Positions 12,235-21,356 are shown, counted from the stretch's first letter. The stretch: DNA of 64,000 nucleotides from Saccharothrix ecbatanensis (GCF_014205015.1 NZ_JACHMO010000001.1:6696001-6760000), one strand, 5' to 3'. The notes: generated by a model not told the origin, from the sequence alone. Program-made: numbers and translations.

Positions 12235-13917
12235 TCAGCGGACCGGCGCCCTCCCCGCGACGACCAGTTCGGTGTTGCGATCGGTCACCGCGCCGACCGC
12301 CGCCGGGTTGGCGTGCGGGTCGTTGAACGCGAACTCCCGCCCCAACGAGGCGAGGCCGCGCGGGGAGAAGTCGTCGTAATCCGCCTGGTAGGGCGCGTCG
12401 CCCTCGACCAGCGTGGTGAACAGGGACAGCGTGCCGTCGCCGTTGTCCGCGAGTTCGATGATCCGGGCGTGCTGCGGGTGGTCGACGTGGGCGGCGGTGT
12501 TGATCTCCCAGAACGCCCGGTCGCCGGCGCCGTGCGGGACGATCCGGTTCTCGTGGGTGTGGCCGTTGACCCACGCGACCACGTTCGGGAAGCGGCCGAG
12601 GAGGGTGACCAGCGCGTTGCCGTCCAGGCGCGGGTCGAGCGGGCGGCGGCGGTCCGGGAGGACGTTGCCCATGGTCCAGCTGGTGTGGTGGCTGAAGAGG
12701 ATGAAGATCTCGTCGGTGACGTCCTGGCGGTGGCGGAAGCCGAACACGTCGTAGTAGCGGGAGCTGTTGCGCTTCAGGGTCCGCTCCAGCCAGAGGTACT
12801 GGTGCAGGCCGATCGAGCCGTCCGCGAAGCCGGCGGTGGTCGTGGTGTCGAGGCTGACGCCGGTGACGCCGGGTGCGATGCGGAACGTGTAGAAGACGTC
12901 GACGCCGTCCGCGTTGGCCGGGGTGAAGCCGTGACCGTGCGGGCCGGGGCCGGTGTTGCGCGGGTCGAGGTGGGCCTGGACGAACTCGGCGGTGGTGAAC
13001 GGCCGGCGGCGGGCGTCCGGGGTGACGGTCCGGACCAGGCCGCCCTCGGCGAGGACCTGTGCGGCGTCCGGCACGTGCGCGGGGTCGGTCATGGCGCGGA
13101 CGAGTCGCTGGACCTGCGTGTCGCCGAAGCCCATGATCTTGCGGTTCGAGGTGTAGAGGGCGTCGATCGGCGGGATGCCGTCGGGCAGCGAGCCGACCAC
13201 GCTGTCGTCGTGGTTGCCGAACGTGCAGTACCAGGGGATGCGCAGGCCGGGGCTGTCGAACGGGCGGATCGCGGCGTCGAGCAGGCCGGGGACGTGCGGG
13301 AAGCCGGTGGCCTTGTAGTCGTCGGGCTGGGTGGAGTGCGGGTTCCAGTAGGTCTTGGCGCCGGAGTCCTGCACGCCTTCGTAGCGGGTCGGGTCGCCGG
13401 TGTTGGCGGTGATCCGGCCGCCGTTGAGGACGGTGAGGAACCAGTCGAGCTCGACCAGTTCGTGGTTGTCGGTGTTGTCGCCCGTGGTCATCATGAAGTC
13501 GATCGGACGGCCGGTGAACGGGCCGGTGCGGATGGCGTTCACCTTGTGGACGAGAGCGGTCGACGTGTGCTGGGCGAGGGTTTCGTGCGCGCGGAAGGCG
13601 CCGGAGCCGAGCAGCGGGTGGGTGTACTCGAAGCGGGCCGGGCTCTGCGTGTCGACCATGTGCATGTCGGTGAACTGGACGAAGCAGGCGAGCGACGTGC
13701 GCCGATCCGAACGTCCCGCGTCCGGTGTGGCGAGGTCGGGCCGGACCACCAACGGCCACCCGGGGCCTGCCTGGAGCCTCCGGTACCCGGCGTTGCCGAC
13801 CGCCGTCGCCGCCGCGTCCAACGTCGTGCCCGTGGTGGCCCAAGCCGGCCCACCCCACAGCAACACCGCCCCGGCCGCACCCGTCGCCTGGAAGAAACGC
13901 CGCCGGCTGATCCCCAT
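12235..13917 (-). CDS. Tat-exported metallophosphoesterase (TIGR03767-like)
   Basis: A 560-residue calcineurin-type phosphoesterase. The N-terminus carries a twin-arginine signal ([18 protein letters not shown]), so it is exported folded. Metal-binding motifs are visible: [20 protein letters not shown], and HTHEN near the end. The ATG at 13917 has GGGGAG upstream and places the RRRFF at residues 5-9; the open frame extends to 13977 but would bury the signal. Substrate unknown. It is upstream of fbiC on the same strand and diverges from the AbiE pair. Confidence 0.88.
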   Translation of the reverse strand: MGISRRRFFQATGAAGAVLLWGGPAWATTGTTLDAAATAVGNAGYRRLQAGPGWPLVVRPDLATPDAGRSDRRTSLACFVQFTDMHMVDTQSPARFEYTHPLLGSGAFRAHETLAQHTSTALVHKVNAIRTGPFTGRPIDFMMTTGDNTDNHELVELDWFLTVLNGGRITANTGDPTRYEGVQDSGAKTYWNPHSTQPDDYKATGFPHVPGLLDAAIRPFDSPGLRIPWYCTFGNHDDSVVGSLPDGIPPIDALYTSNRKIMGFGDTQVQRLVRAMTDPAHVPDAAQVLAEGGLVRTVTPDARRRPFTTAEFVQAHLDPRNTGPGPHGHGFTPANADGVDVFYTFRIAPGVTGVSLDTTTTAGFADGSIGLHQYLWLERTLKRNSSRYYDVFGFRHRQDVTDEIFILFSHHTSWTMGNVLPDRRRPLDPRLDGNALVTLLGRFPNVVAWVNGHTHENRIVPHGAGDRAFWEINTAAHVDHPQHARIIELADNGDGTLSLFTTLVEGDAPYQADYDDFSPRGLASLGREFAFNDPHANPAAVGAVTDRNTELVVAGRAPVR

Positions 13918-14112
13918 CGACCGCTCCCCACGTCTCGGTTGTCGTGAAAAGTTCTCACGAACCAGGGGGCACGTCACGAACTCGGGGTGAAGTGCGGCCG
14001 AACGAGCGAAGTCGATCGTCGGGTGGATCGGTTCCGTTGCCGGGCAACGTGGTGTGCCGGATGTTGAGCTGGGCGAACTTGCGCTTAGCTGCCTTTGCGT
14101 TCAACATGGACG

Positions 14113-14135
14113 CATGTTCAGCAAAAATGAACATG
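14113..14135. promoter_or_regulatory. Palindrome at the AbiEi start, possible operator
   Basis: CATGTTCA at 14113-14120 and TGAACATG at 14128-14135 form a perfect 8-bp inverted repeat with a 7-base A-rich spacer, over the likely start codon of the antitoxin gene. A related half (TTCAACATGG) lies just upstream at 14100-14109. The DNA here is much richer in A/T than its surroundings. AbiEi antitoxins are known to repress their own promoter through inverted repeats, so this is a candidate operator. Confidence 0.45.
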
Positions 14136-15163
14136 GCGAAATTTTGAACGAGCGTGCCCGGCTGGCCGAGCTGCGGGAGTGGCTGCGCGCGCTTGGTCTC
14201 AAGGTCGACATGCGGCTGGGTAAGCACGCCACAGACGCGGGAGCCGACATGGTGGTCCGCGTCAGCCGGGCGTCGGGCGCGGCTCGGACCTATGCCGTCG
14301 TGATCAAGCGGGCGGTGCCATCCGAGCTCTCGACGGCCCTCCATCCGCACCCGTCGCTACCTACCCTGGTCGTCGCCCACTCGATCACCGAGCAAGCTGC
14401 GGGCCTGTTGCGCGAGCGGGGTATCGACTACGTCGACGAGGCGGGCAACGCCCACATCGCTTGGGGCGACGTGCTGATCGACGTCCGAGGGCGCCGCAGA
14501 GCAGGCGAACGCACCACCGGTTCCTCACCGCGCGGGAGCAAGGCATTCAGCCGCGCGGGCTTGCAGGTCGGGTTCGTCCTGCTCAGCTGGCCGTCGATGG
14601 CGGGAAAGCCGCTGCGCGGACTCGCGAGCGCCGGCGGGGTCTCGCTCGGCACGGCCCAAGCGGTCGTCGACGATCTCGCCAAGGCGGGGTACCTGTACGA
14701 GGTGTCGGGCGAGCGCAGGCTGGGAAGAGCGGGGGAACTGCTCAACCGATGGTCGGAGGCCTATTCGACAACGCTCTCGCCAAAGCTGTTCCTCGGTGAC
14801 TTCGATGCCCCCGACATCTCGTGGTGGCGGAGTTCGGAGGACGAGTTGACGCGATTCAACGTGCAGGTGGGCGGAGAAGCCGGTGCGAGCGTCCTCGACC
14901 CCCATCTGATACCAGCCACTCTCACCCTTTACGCCGACGAGCTGCCGCACTCGCTGATCGGCAAGCACCGATTGGCGCGCGCCGAACAAGCGGGCAATAT
15001 CCACATCCGACGACGGTTCTGGACGATGGCGCGGCAGCCATGGATCGTGCCTTCCACGTTGATCTACGCTGACCTCCTCGCCTCTGGCGACCCTCGCCAA
15101 CGCGAGCACGCGGACAGGATCAGAATCAGTGACGATCGACTTGCGCACCTCGACCGACTTTGA
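14114..15163 (+). CDS. AbiEi-like antitoxin / transcriptional regulator
   Basis: A 349-residue protein whose arrangement matches AbiEi-type antitoxins of type IV toxin-antitoxin systems. Residues 1-125 form an alpha/beta domain (LVVAHSITEQAAGLLRERG, then DYVDEAGNAHI, a pattern seen in nuclease-fold domains). A winged-helix region follows (GVSLGTAQAVVDDLAKAG with the wing GYLYEVSGERRLGRAGELL), then a C-terminal domain probably contacting the toxin. The ATG at 14114 is taken as start; GTG 14054 is possible but reads through the palindrome. The gene overlaps the nucleotidyltransferase gene by 35 bases. Assignment rests on motifs and context. Confidence 0.65.
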   Translation: MFSKNEHGEILNERARLAELREWLRALGLKVDMRLGKHATDAGADMVVRVSRASGAARTYAVVIKRAVPSELSTALHPHPSLPTLVVAHSITEQAAGLLRERGIDYVDEAGNAHIAWGDVLIDVRGRRRAGERTTGSSPRGSKAFSRAGLQVGFVLLSWPSMAGKPLRGLASAGGVSLGTAQAVVDDLAKAGYLYEVSGERRLGRAGELLNRWSEAYSTTLSPKLFLGDFDAPDISWWRSSEDELTRFNVQVGGEAGASVLDPHLIPATLTLYADELPHSLIGKHRLARAEQAGNIHIRRRFWTMARQPWIVPSTLIYADLLASGDPRQREHADRIRISDDRLAHLDRL

Positions 15164-15935
15164 CGTCCTGCGTGCCGCCAAGGTGCTGACTCGAATCGAT
15201 GAAGCCGCACGCGAAGCGGGGGTCCACTACCTCGTGGTGGGGGCGACCGCCCGCTCGCTCATCTCGCTCGACCTGCTGGGCAGCAGTCCCCAACGCCAGA
15301 CCAGGGACATCGACATCGTGGCGGAGGTCGACTCCTGGGCCGAATTCCACAACCTGGTGCGGAGGCTCGACCGACACGGCAAGAACGTGCACAAGTTCAT
15401 CGTCGAAGGCACCGAGGTCGATGTGGCGCCCTACGGCGGCATCGAACAAGAGGACCGGACGATCATGTGGCCCGATGACCACGCGATGAACGTCCTCGGT
15501 TTCCGCGAAGCCGTCGATACCGCACAGTCAGTACTCCTGCCGGACGGGGTCGCCATCAAGATCCCGTCCATTCCGGCGCTCGCACTCCTGAAGCTGTTCG
15601 CTTGGCGGGATCGCCACCGCGACGACACGCGCGACGCGCTCGACTTGGCGACGATGATCGAGTGGTATTCGTCCGGGAAGTACCACGATCGGCTCTACGG
15701 TGAGGACTACGACGTGCTCGTGAAGTCCGACCTCGATTTGTCACGAGCAGGTGCGCGACTCCTGGGTTCACACATACCGGCATTGCTCGATGACGATGGC
15801 ATCGCCGAGTTGCTTCGCATCCTTGACGACCACGAGTTGATGGGGCGGTTGGCGCGAGACATGAGCTCGCCTCGTTCCGCACCCATGGTGGAGTCCATGA
15901 TCGAAGGTGTTCGGGATGCCCTCGACAATGGCTGA
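15129..15935 (+). CDS. AbiEii-like nucleotidyltransferase toxin
   Basis: A 268-residue protein with the nucleotidyltransferase signature of the AbiEii/AbiGii class. The VVGATARSLIS loop is followed by the metal-binding pair in TRDIDIV and a third Asp in TEVDVAPYG; a conserved ALLKLFAWRDRHRDDTRDALDL segment follows, typical of the second domain. Known family toxins transfer nucleotides to tRNA acceptor ends and block growth; whether this one does is inferred. It overlaps the antitoxin gene, as in other two-gene AbiE modules. The GTG at 15129 keeps the whole catalytic domain. Confidence 0.7.
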   Translation: MTIDLRTSTDFDVLRAAKVLTRIDEAAREAGVHYLVVGATARSLISLDLLGSSPQRQTRDIDIVAEVDSWAEFHNLVRRLDRHGKNVHKFIVEGTEVDVAPYGGIEQEDRTIMWPDDHAMNVLGFREAVDTAQSVLLPDGVAIKIPSIPALALLKLFAWRDRHRDDTRDALDLATMIEWYSSGKYHDRLYGEDYDVLVKSDLDLSRAGARLLGSHIPALLDDDGIAELLRILDDHELMGRLARDMSSPRSAPMVESMIEGVRDALDNG

Positions 15936-15975
15936 GCGGGCGCGATCCGAGTGATCGGCACCGGGCGTCGGGGCT

Positions 15976-16776
15976 TCAGTCGCCGTACACGACCGTGACC
16001 GGTGCGTGGTCGGACCAGCGTTCGGCGTAAGTAGCCGCGCGCTCGACCACTGCGGTCCGGGCGGTACGGGCCAGGGATTCCGTGGCGACGTGAAGATCGA
16101 TGCGCCAGCCCGAGTCGTTGTCGAACGCCTTGCCCCGGTACGACCACCACGTGTACGGCCCGGCCACATCGGGGTGCAGGGCGCGCACCACGTCGACGTA
16201 CCGCGCCTCACCGAACACCCGGTCCATCCAAGCCCGCTCCGACGGCAGGAACCCGGACGACTTCTGGTTCGTCTTCCACGCCTTCAAGTCCTCCGCCCGG
16301 TGCGCGATGTTCCAGTCACCGCACACCAGCACCTCCCGCCCATCGGCGGCGGCCTTCTCGCGCAGTTCCACCAAGTACGGCAGGAACGCGGCCATGAAGC
16401 GGTCCTTCTCGTCCTGCCGGGGAGTCCCCACATCACCGCTGGGCAGGTAGAGCGACGCCACCACCACGTCCGCCAACTCGACCTCGACGTACCGCCCTGA
16501 GTGCTCGAACTCCGGCACCCCGAACCCGATCCGCACCGCCTCCGGCGCGACCCGCGTCAGCACCGCGACCCCGTTGCGCCCCTTCGCCTCCGACGGGTAC
16601 GCGTGCGCCACGTGCCACCCCTCCGGCGACCGCACCTCCTCGGACAACTGCCCTGGCTCGGCCCGCACCTCCTGGAGGCACACGACGTCCGCCGCAGTCG
16701 CGGCGAGCCACTCCAGGTAGCCCTTTTTGGCAGCTGCACGCAGCCCGTTGACGTTGATCGTGGAGACGGTCAGCAC
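15976..16776 (-). CDS. xthA: Exodeoxyribonuclease III
   Basis: AP endonuclease and 3'-5' exonuclease for base-excision repair, 266 residues. The fold motifs are in order: TINVNGLR at the N-terminus, the catalytic LQEVRAE glutamate, GRNGVAVLTR, the Tyr in SLYLPSGD, the GDWNIAH aspartate/asparagine, WRIDLHV, and the terminal SDHAPV with the catalytic Asp-His. Complete and of normal length. A small unknown gene lies 9 bases upstream on the same strand and probably shares its transcript. Confidence 0.95.
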   Translation of the reverse strand: MLTVSTINVNGLRAAAKKGYLEWLAATAADVVCLQEVRAEPGQLSEEVRSPEGWHVAHAYPSEAKGRNGVAVLTRVAPEAVRIGFGVPEFEHSGRYVEVELADVVVASLYLPSGDVGTPRQDEKDRFMAAFLPYLVELREKAAADGREVLVCGDWNIAHRAEDLKAWKTNQKSSGFLPSERAWMDRVFGEARYVDVVRALHPDVAGPYTWWSYRGKAFDNDSGWRIDLHVATESLARTARTAVVERAATYAERWSDHAPVTVVYGD

Positions 16777-16785
16777 CGGCGCAGC

Positions 16786-17004
16786 CTATCGGCGCTCGGC
16801 GACCGCCCACCCGTACGGGTATTCCGCGCCGCACCCCGCGCAGAACGCGACCAGACCCATCATGAGCACCAACGGGCTGCTGCCCTCCGGCGACGGCGCC
16901 CCCGCCACCTCGTGCCCGTCCACCGAGGCACGCAACCCGGGCCACTCCGGCTCACAGGCGCACGTCACCACGTCACGGCGGAACGACCGCCACTTGAAGA
17001 ACAT
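16786..17004 (-). CDS. Small Cys-containing protein of unknown function
   Basis: A 72-residue protein with a Cys pair near the start (TCACEPEW) and another near the end (FCAGCGAEYPYG), which could form a zinc ribbon. It also has a hydrophobic stretch (LVLMMGLVAF). Only 9 bases separate it from xthA, so the two are likely co-transcribed. The Shine-Dalgarno is weak. No family is recognised. Confidence 0.5.
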   Translation of the reverse strand: MFFKWRSFRRDVVTCACEPEWPGLRASVDGHEVAGAPSPEGSSPLVLMMGLVAFCAGCGAEYPYGWAVAERR

Positions 17005-17032
17005 CCGCCAATCAGATCACGCGCGGTCCGGG

Positions 17033-17347
17033 TCAGGCGCAGTCGCTGTCCGATGTGGGCAGCACGAACTCGTCCTTCACCCACCGCCCGTCGGCTAGCA
17101 GCCGGAACCCGTTCTCCACCCGCCGCTCGGCCTTCGCCACCGCGTCACGCCGCATCGTCGCCACGATCGGCTGGGTGTCGGCGGGCCCGGAGCGCACGTT
17201 CAGGATGTCGGCCACCACCGTCACCTCGCACTTGCGGGCCGCGAGCTCCTCCAGCTTCGACCGCTCCCCGTCGTCGGTGACGTACATCAACCCCGCCACG
17301 ACGACCACACCGGCAACGACCATGCCGCGCACCGGAATCCCTAGCAT
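17033..17347 (-). CDS. Membrane-anchored SH3-like domain protein
   Basis: A 104-residue protein with an N-terminal hydrophobic segment (GMVVAGVVVVAGLMYV, signal or anchor) and an extracellular SH3b-type domain recognisable from ADILNVRSGPADTQPIVATM followed by GRWVKDEFV. Such domains bind cell-wall peptides. Two Cys residues (in RKCEVTVV and the final DCA) could form a disulfide. The ATG at 17347 is preferred to the GTG at 17350 because GGGAGG is one base further away. It lies 28 bases upstream of the small Cys protein gene. Confidence 0.65.
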   Translation of the reverse strand: MLGIPVRGMVVAGVVVVAGLMYVTDDGERSKLEELAARKCEVTVVADILNVRSGPADTQPIVATMRRDAVAKAERRVENGFRLLADGRWVKDEFVLPTSDSDCA

Positions 17348-17465
17348 CACGCCTCCCGACCTCGTCTGAGGTGCAGATATAGCGCGACGACCACACCGGT
17401 GGGGCCTCCCGCGGCGGAATCCACCCGACCGGGAAACCGAACGGGTGAGATCGACTACGGAAACG

Positions 17466-17508
17466 CATCAGGGGACCGTCCCGGAAGCCCGGAAGCGGTC
17501 CCCTGATG
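17466..17508 (-). terminator. Terminator of icd
   Basis: A perfect 13-bp stem (CATCAGGGGACCG at 17466-17478, complement at 17496-17508) with a 17-base loop, 34 bases after the icd stop. A short TTT follows on the minus strand. Confidence 0.75.
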
Positions 17509-17541
17509 GAAATCCCCGAAGGGATCAGACGATGGCGAGCC

Positions 17542-18762
17542 TCAGCCGGCCATCTTCTTCTGGAGGTTCTCGTCCAGCGTGCCGAGGAAGTCCTCGGTGG
17601 TCAGCCACTCCTGGTCCGGGCCCACGAGCACGGCCAGGTCCTTCGTCATCCGGCCGCTCTCGACGGTCTCCACGATGACCTGCTCCAGCGTCTCCGCGAA
17701 GCCCGTCACCTCCGGCGTGCCGTCCAGCTTGCCGCGGTGCTTCAGGCCACCGGTCCACGCGAAGATCGACGCGATCGGGTTGGTGGACGTCGGCTTGCCC
17801 GCCTGGTGCTGGCGGAAGTGCCGGGTCACCGTGCCGTGCGCGGCCTCGGCCTCGACGGTCTTGCCGTCCGGCGTCATCAGCACCGACGTCATCAGGCCCA
17901 GCGAGCCGAAGCCCTGCGCGACCGTGTCGGACTGCACGTCACCGTCGTAGTTCTTGCACGCCCAGACGTAGCCGCCCTCCCACTTCATCGCGGCGGCGAC
18001 CATGTCGTCGATCAGGCGGTGCTCGTACGTAAGGCCGGCGGCGTCGAACTGCCCCTTGAACTCCTCCTCGAACACCTTCTGGAAGATGTCCTTGAACGCA
18101 CCGTCGTACGCCTTGAGGATGGTGTTCTTGGTCGACATGTACACCGGGTAGTTGCGCTGCAACCCGTACGAGAACGAGGCACGCGCGAAGTCCTCGATGG
18201 ACTTGTTGAAGTTGTACATGCCCATCGCCACGCCGCCGTCGGGCCCGTAGTTGGCCACCACGTGCTTGATCGGCTCGGAGCCGTCCTCGGGCGTGAAGGT
18301 GATCGTCAGCTCGCCCGCGCCGGGGACCTTGAAGTTGGTCGCCTTGTACTGGTCGCCGTGGGCGTGACGGCCGATGATGATCGGCTTCGTCCAGCCCGGC
18401 ACCAGCCGCGGGATGTTCGAGATGATGATGGGCTCGCGGAACACCACGCCGCCGAGGATGTTGCGGATCGTGCCGTTCGGCGAGACCCACATCTTCTTCA
18501 GGCCGAACTCCTCCACCCGCGCCTCGTCGGGCGTGATGGTGGCGCACTTCACGCCGACGCCGTGCTTCTTGATGGCGTGGGCTGCGTCGATGGTGACCTG
18601 GTCGTCGGTGGCGTCCCGGTGCTCGATGCCCAGGTCGTAGTACTCAAGGTCGACGTCCAGGTACGGGTGGATCAGCTTGTCCTTGATGAACTGCCAGATG
18701 ATCCGGGTCATCTCGTCGCCATCGAGTTCGACGACGGTCCCCTGAACCTTGATCTTGCCCAT
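17542..18762 (-). CDS. icd: NADP-dependent isocitrate dehydrogenase
   Basis: TCA-cycle enzyme oxidising isocitrate to 2-oxoglutarate with NADP, 406 residues, of the homodimeric eukaryote-like type (subfamily II). Signatures include GDEMTRIIW near the N-terminus, the SPNGTIRN substrate loop, the metal-site segment [20 protein letters not shown], and AAHGTVTRH for NADP binding. The ATG at 18762 is the expected start: GAGAGGAG lies upstream and the longer frame (to 18969) adds a non-conserved tail. A strong hairpin follows the gene, so it is probably monocistronic. Confidence 0.96.
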   Translation of the reverse strand: MGKIKVQGTVVELDGDEMTRIIWQFIKDKLIHPYLDVDLEYYDLGIEHRDATDDQVTIDAAHAIKKHGVGVKCATITPDEARVEEFGLKKMWVSPNGTIRNILGGVVFREPIIISNIPRLVPGWTKPIIIGRHAHGDQYKATNFKVPGAGELTITFTPEDGSEPIKHVVANYGPDGGVAMGMYNFNKSIEDFARASFSYGLQRNYPVYMSTKNTILKAYDGAFKDIFQKVFEEEFKGQFDAAGLTYEHRLIDDMVAAAMKWEGGYVWACKNYDGDVQSDTVAQGFGSLGLMTSVLMTPDGKTVEAEAAHGTVTRHFRQHQAGKPTSTNPIASIFAWTGGLKHRGKLDGTPEVTGFAETLEQVIVETVESGRMTKDLAVLVGPDQEWLTTEDFLGTLDENLQKKMAG

Positions 18763-19053
18763 ACTCAGGGCGCTCCTCTCGCGACAATGCAAGCAAGACA
18801 AGCGTACTGCTATGTCGGGTTGCTTGCGTCCACCTCGGCGGAAAAAGGGAACGGCGTCACACCGGCGGGGCGCCGCGGACGAGGTGGCACGGGTGTTCTC
18901 CGGCCCAATACAACCAGCCGACCCGCCGGTCCGCCGCACGGGGACGGCTGCCGGACGACACTCGAACACCCGTTCCCCGATTCACCACCGCCGCCGGCGC
19001 CCCGTTCGCTAACCTCGCCCGGAAGAGTGATCATCGAGGGGGCAGCTTTGTCG

Positions 19054-19854
19054 ATGGGTCCGACCCACGCCATGAGTGGACTGCTGGCCTGGGCGGCGGT
19101 GACCGCGATCGCGGAGAACCACCCCATCGGCCAGCTCAGCCCACAGAGCTGGGCGGTCGGCGCGGTGCTCGCCACCGGCGCCGCCCTGCTGCCCGACCTG
19201 GACCACCCGTCGTCCACCGTCTCGCGCACGTTCGGGCCGGTCAGCGCGGGTGCGTCGACCCTGATCAACACGATCAGCTCGTTCGTCTACCGCACCACCC
19301 GCACCCGCAAGGACTCCAACCGGGACGGCGGCCACCGCGGGCTCACGCACACGCTGATGTTCGCCCTGGCCGCCGCGGTCGGCACGACGGCCGTGGTGCA
19401 GCAGTCGCAGAAGTGGGCGCTGCCGGTGTTGATGTTCGTGTTCGCCGGCCTGGCCGTGCGCGGGATCATGAACGACTGGTGCCCGCAGCGGGACGCCCTG
19501 CTCATCACGGGCGTCTCGGCCGCCATCACGGTCGCCTGCGTGGCGTGGACCGCGCAGACACCGGCCAGCGCGGCGGCGTGCGGGGTGGCGGTCGGCGTGG
19601 GCTGCGTGGCGCACTACCTGGGCGACGCGATCACCGAACAGGGCTGTCCGATCCTGTGGCCGATCCCGCTGATGGGCAAGACGTGGTTCCCCGTCGCGCC
19701 GCCGAAGATCATGCGGATGAAGACCGGCGGCAAGGTCGAGATGGCGATCGTCGGCCCGCTGGTCACCATCCTCAGCGTCTGGCTGTCGGCCGCCGCGCTC
19801 CAGCAGGCCGGCGCGCTCCCGTTCCTCGAAAGTTTCGACCTGCTACCCATCTAG
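19054..19854 (+). CDS. YdjM-like membrane-bound metal-dependent hydrolase
   Basis: A 266-residue membrane protein of the YdjM/DUF457 type. Metal-ligand motifs are present: THAMSG at the N-terminus, LLPDLDHPSS, GHRGLTHTL, and HYLGDAITEQGCPILWPI. Several hydrophobic helices surround them. Family substrates are unknown. GAGGGGG at 19036-19042 could serve either the TTG at 19048 or the ATG at 19054; the ATG is used here. It diverges from icd. Confidence 0.88.
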   Translation: MGPTHAMSGLLAWAAVTAIAENHPIGQLSPQSWAVGAVLATGAALLPDLDHPSSTVSRTFGPVSAGASTLINTISSFVYRTTRTRKDSNRDGGHRGLTHTLMFALAAAVGTTAVVQQSQKWALPVLMFVFAGLAVRGIMNDWCPQRDALLITGVSAAITVACVAWTAQTPASAAACGVAVGVGCVAHYLGDAITEQGCPILWPIPLMGKTWFPVAPPKIMRMKTGGKVEMAIVGPLVTILSVWLSAAALQQAGALPFLESFDLLPI

Positions 19855-19955
19855 GTTTCAGATAACGGCCATTCGGCGGCTACCACGGCATCACCCGATC
19901 GGACTAGCCTCCACGAAATCCCCGTCCCGCGCCGATCCGCGTCGAGGAGGACTTC

Positions 19956-20000
19956 GTGGCACGACACACGCACGACAACGTGGTCGAGGCGGCCGAATGA
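19956..20000 (+). CDS. Possible 14-residue leader peptide
   Basis: A strong GAGGAGG (19944-19950) is followed 5 bases later by a GTG opening a 14-codon frame (MARHTHDNVVEAAE). Its TGA overlaps the ATG of the next gene in an ATGA, so ribosomes loaded here could re-initiate on that gene, which has no good ribosome site of its own. Whether the peptide has a function is unknown. Confidence 0.4.
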   Translation: MARHTHDNVVEAAE

Positions 20001-20476
20001 CCACCTGGCTCGGCCTGAACGCCGGTCACGAGGACCGGGCGACCGCCGACACCACCGCGGTATCGCTCTACGAGTCACTGCTCTTCCACGCCCAGGTCGT
20101 GTGCGTGCACGCGGTCGAAGGCCGGCACGCGATGTCGTTCCGGCTCACCGAGGACCCCTCGGACAACACCGTGTCGACGCTGATCGAACGCGGGTACGGC
20201 GTGGCGGTGCACAACGGCAGCCTGCAACGGCTCGCCGGGCCCGAATCGCTCGCCAGGGGCGCTCTGCGGGCCGCTTTGGCGCACCGGGACCGGCGTGAAG
20301 GCCGGGCGCTGCGGTTCCCCGGCCAACGTGCGCTGCGCGGCCGTTACGGCGTGTCGGACATCCTGGCGTTCAGCGCGATCGAAGAGGTCCTGCCGCACGG
20401 CACGAAGAGCGTGGACGCGCGCGGTGACCTCCAGCCGGCGTTCGTGAACGGCCGGTTGGTGTTGGACTGCGGTTAG
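19997..20476 (+). CDS. Protein of unknown function (159 residues)
   Basis: A soluble 159-residue protein with no recognised domain. The N-terminal half is mixed alpha/beta (LFHAQVVCVHAVEGRHAMSF, then STLIERGYGVAVHNGSL); the C-terminal half is rich in Arg and Ala, with two short lines reminiscent of a helical hairpin. Codon use is typical of its surroundings, supporting a real gene. Translation is probably coupled to the 14-codon frame that overlaps its ATG. It converges on the metallothionein-like gene across a tandem-repeat block. Confidence 0.6.
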   Translation: MTTWLGLNAGHEDRATADTTAVSLYESLLFHAQVVCVHAVEGRHAMSFRLTEDPSDNTVSTLIERGYGVAVHNGSLQRLAGPESLARGALRAALAHRDRREGRALRFPGQRALRGRYGVSDILAFSAIEEVLPHGTKSVDARGDLQPAFVNGRLVLDCG

Positions 20477-20496
20477 GCAGGTTCAGTTGGCGCGGC

Positions 20497-20600
20497 TCGG
20501 TCGGGCTCGGCCCGGCTCTCGGTCGGCCCGGCTCTCGGTCGGCCCGGCTCTCGGTCGGCCCGGCTACCGAAACCGGTCGGCCCGGCTCCTGGCTCAGCCC
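20497..20600. repeat. 16-bp tandem repeat between convergent genes
   Basis: Three exact units GGCTCTCGGTCGGCCC occupy 20514-20529, 20530-20545 and 20546-20561, with degenerate units on both sides. The array fills the space between two convergent genes and includes the stop codon of the minus-strand gene at 20594. Confidence 0.85.
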
Positions 20601-20851
20601 GGGTGGGCGCCGACGGTGTCCTTGATCTCCGCGCCGAGGCTGTCCGCGGTGCGCGCGCAGTGGGCGCAGCAGAAGAACCGGCCGTTCACCTCGACGCCGT
20701 GGCCGAGAATGCGGCAGTCGCAGTGCTCGCAGCGCGGTGCGAGACGTTGGATCGCGCACTCGAAACTGTCGAACGTGTACACGCCACCGCCGGTCGTGCG
20801 GACCTCGAAGGTCATCCAGTAGTCGTTACCGCATACGTCGCAAGTCGCCAT
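20594..20851 (-). CDS. Small Cys-rich, metallothionein-like zinc protein
   Basis: An 85-residue protein with metal-binding Cys/His clusters: CDVCGNDY at the start, FECAIQ in the middle, then RCEHCDCRILGHGVE and FFCCAHCAR. This arrangement is annotated as prokaryotic metallothionein-like in actinobacteria. The separate N-terminal CxxC makes a structural zinc ribbon equally possible. Start is the ATG at 20851. Confidence 0.7.
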   Translation of the reverse strand: MATCDVCGNDYWMTFEVRTTGGGVYTFDSFECAIQRLAPRCEHCDCRILGHGVEVNGRFFCCAHCARTADSLGAEIKDTVGAHPG

Positions 20852-20909
20852 GGGCCGAGCCTGCGCCGGTCGCCAGGACCCGGCAACTCGGACCGTTTCC
20901 GACCGGGCG

Positions 20910-21269
20910 CTAGTCCAACTGGGCGACAAGTCGTTTCGGTGCGACCTGGCGATAGGCGTCCCGGACGACCTCGGTGACGGCGTCCCAGTCGACGTCAACG
21001 TCGAGGTAGACGCCGAGCCAGCCGCGGTGCCCGACGTACGGCGGTCGGAAGTACCGCTCGGGTTCGCTGCCGACCAACGCCTCCTGCACACCCGGCGGGG
21101 CCGCGCACCAGAACGCGAGGCGGTCGTCGTGGTGGTGATCGGCGAACATGACGAACAGCTTCTTGTCGCGCACGAACCACGCCGGCTCGCCGTGACTGGG
21201 CCGTTCGGTCGCCTCCGGCAACCCCATGCACAGCTCCCGCAACCGCTCCAGCGAATCCATGCGCGCCAT
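20910..21269 (-). CDS. MmcQ/YjbR family DNA-binding protein
   Basis: A 119-residue protein of the YjbR fold, recognisable from LCMGLPEATERPSHGEPAWFVRDKK split over its first third and RPPYVGHRGWLGVYLD in the middle. Members bind nucleic acid but have no settled role. The ATG at 21269 (or 21260) gives the family length. The longer frame upstream runs through the two tRNA-like sequences and is not coding. The gene begins 13 bases after the second tRNA-like unit, so that unit may form part of its 5' leader. Confidence 0.85.
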   Translation of the reverse strand: MARMDSLERLRELCMGLPEATERPSHGEPAWFVRDKKLFVMFADHHHDDRLAFWCAAPPGVQEALVGSEPERYFRPPYVGHRGWLGVYLDVDVDWDAVTEVVRDAYRQVAPKRLVAQLD

Positions 21270-21282
21270 CCTCACACCCGAG

Positions 21283-21356
21283 CGGACCAGGCCGGACTCG
21301 AACCGGCGTCCTCCCTCCACGCAGGAGGGCGCGTCAACCACTGCGCTACATGGTCC
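21283..21356 (-). tRNA. tRNA-like sequence, downstream unit (anticodon uncertain, GCG at best)
   Basis: Read on the minus strand it has a tRNA-type TAGCGCAGTGGTT D-arm and a T-arm CCGG-TTCGAGT-CCGG. The ends are GGACCATG (21356-21349) and CCTGGTCC (21291-21284), pairing at 7 of 8 positions, so an 8-bp acceptor with a 4-bp T-stem fits best. In a 7/5 fold one base must bulge. The anticodon arm CCCTCC-TGCGT-GGAGGG has six pairs and only a 5-base loop; forcing a 7-base loop gives GCG with an unusual pyrimidine at 37. No CCA is encoded. It may be a pseudo-tRNA, an allo-tRNA-like molecule or a structured leader. Confidence 0.5.

Noticed and set aside
9527..12379. 950-residue plus-strand frame
   Set aside because: It is the mirror of fbiC with Val/Arg/His-rich composition typical of a GC-rich antisense frame.
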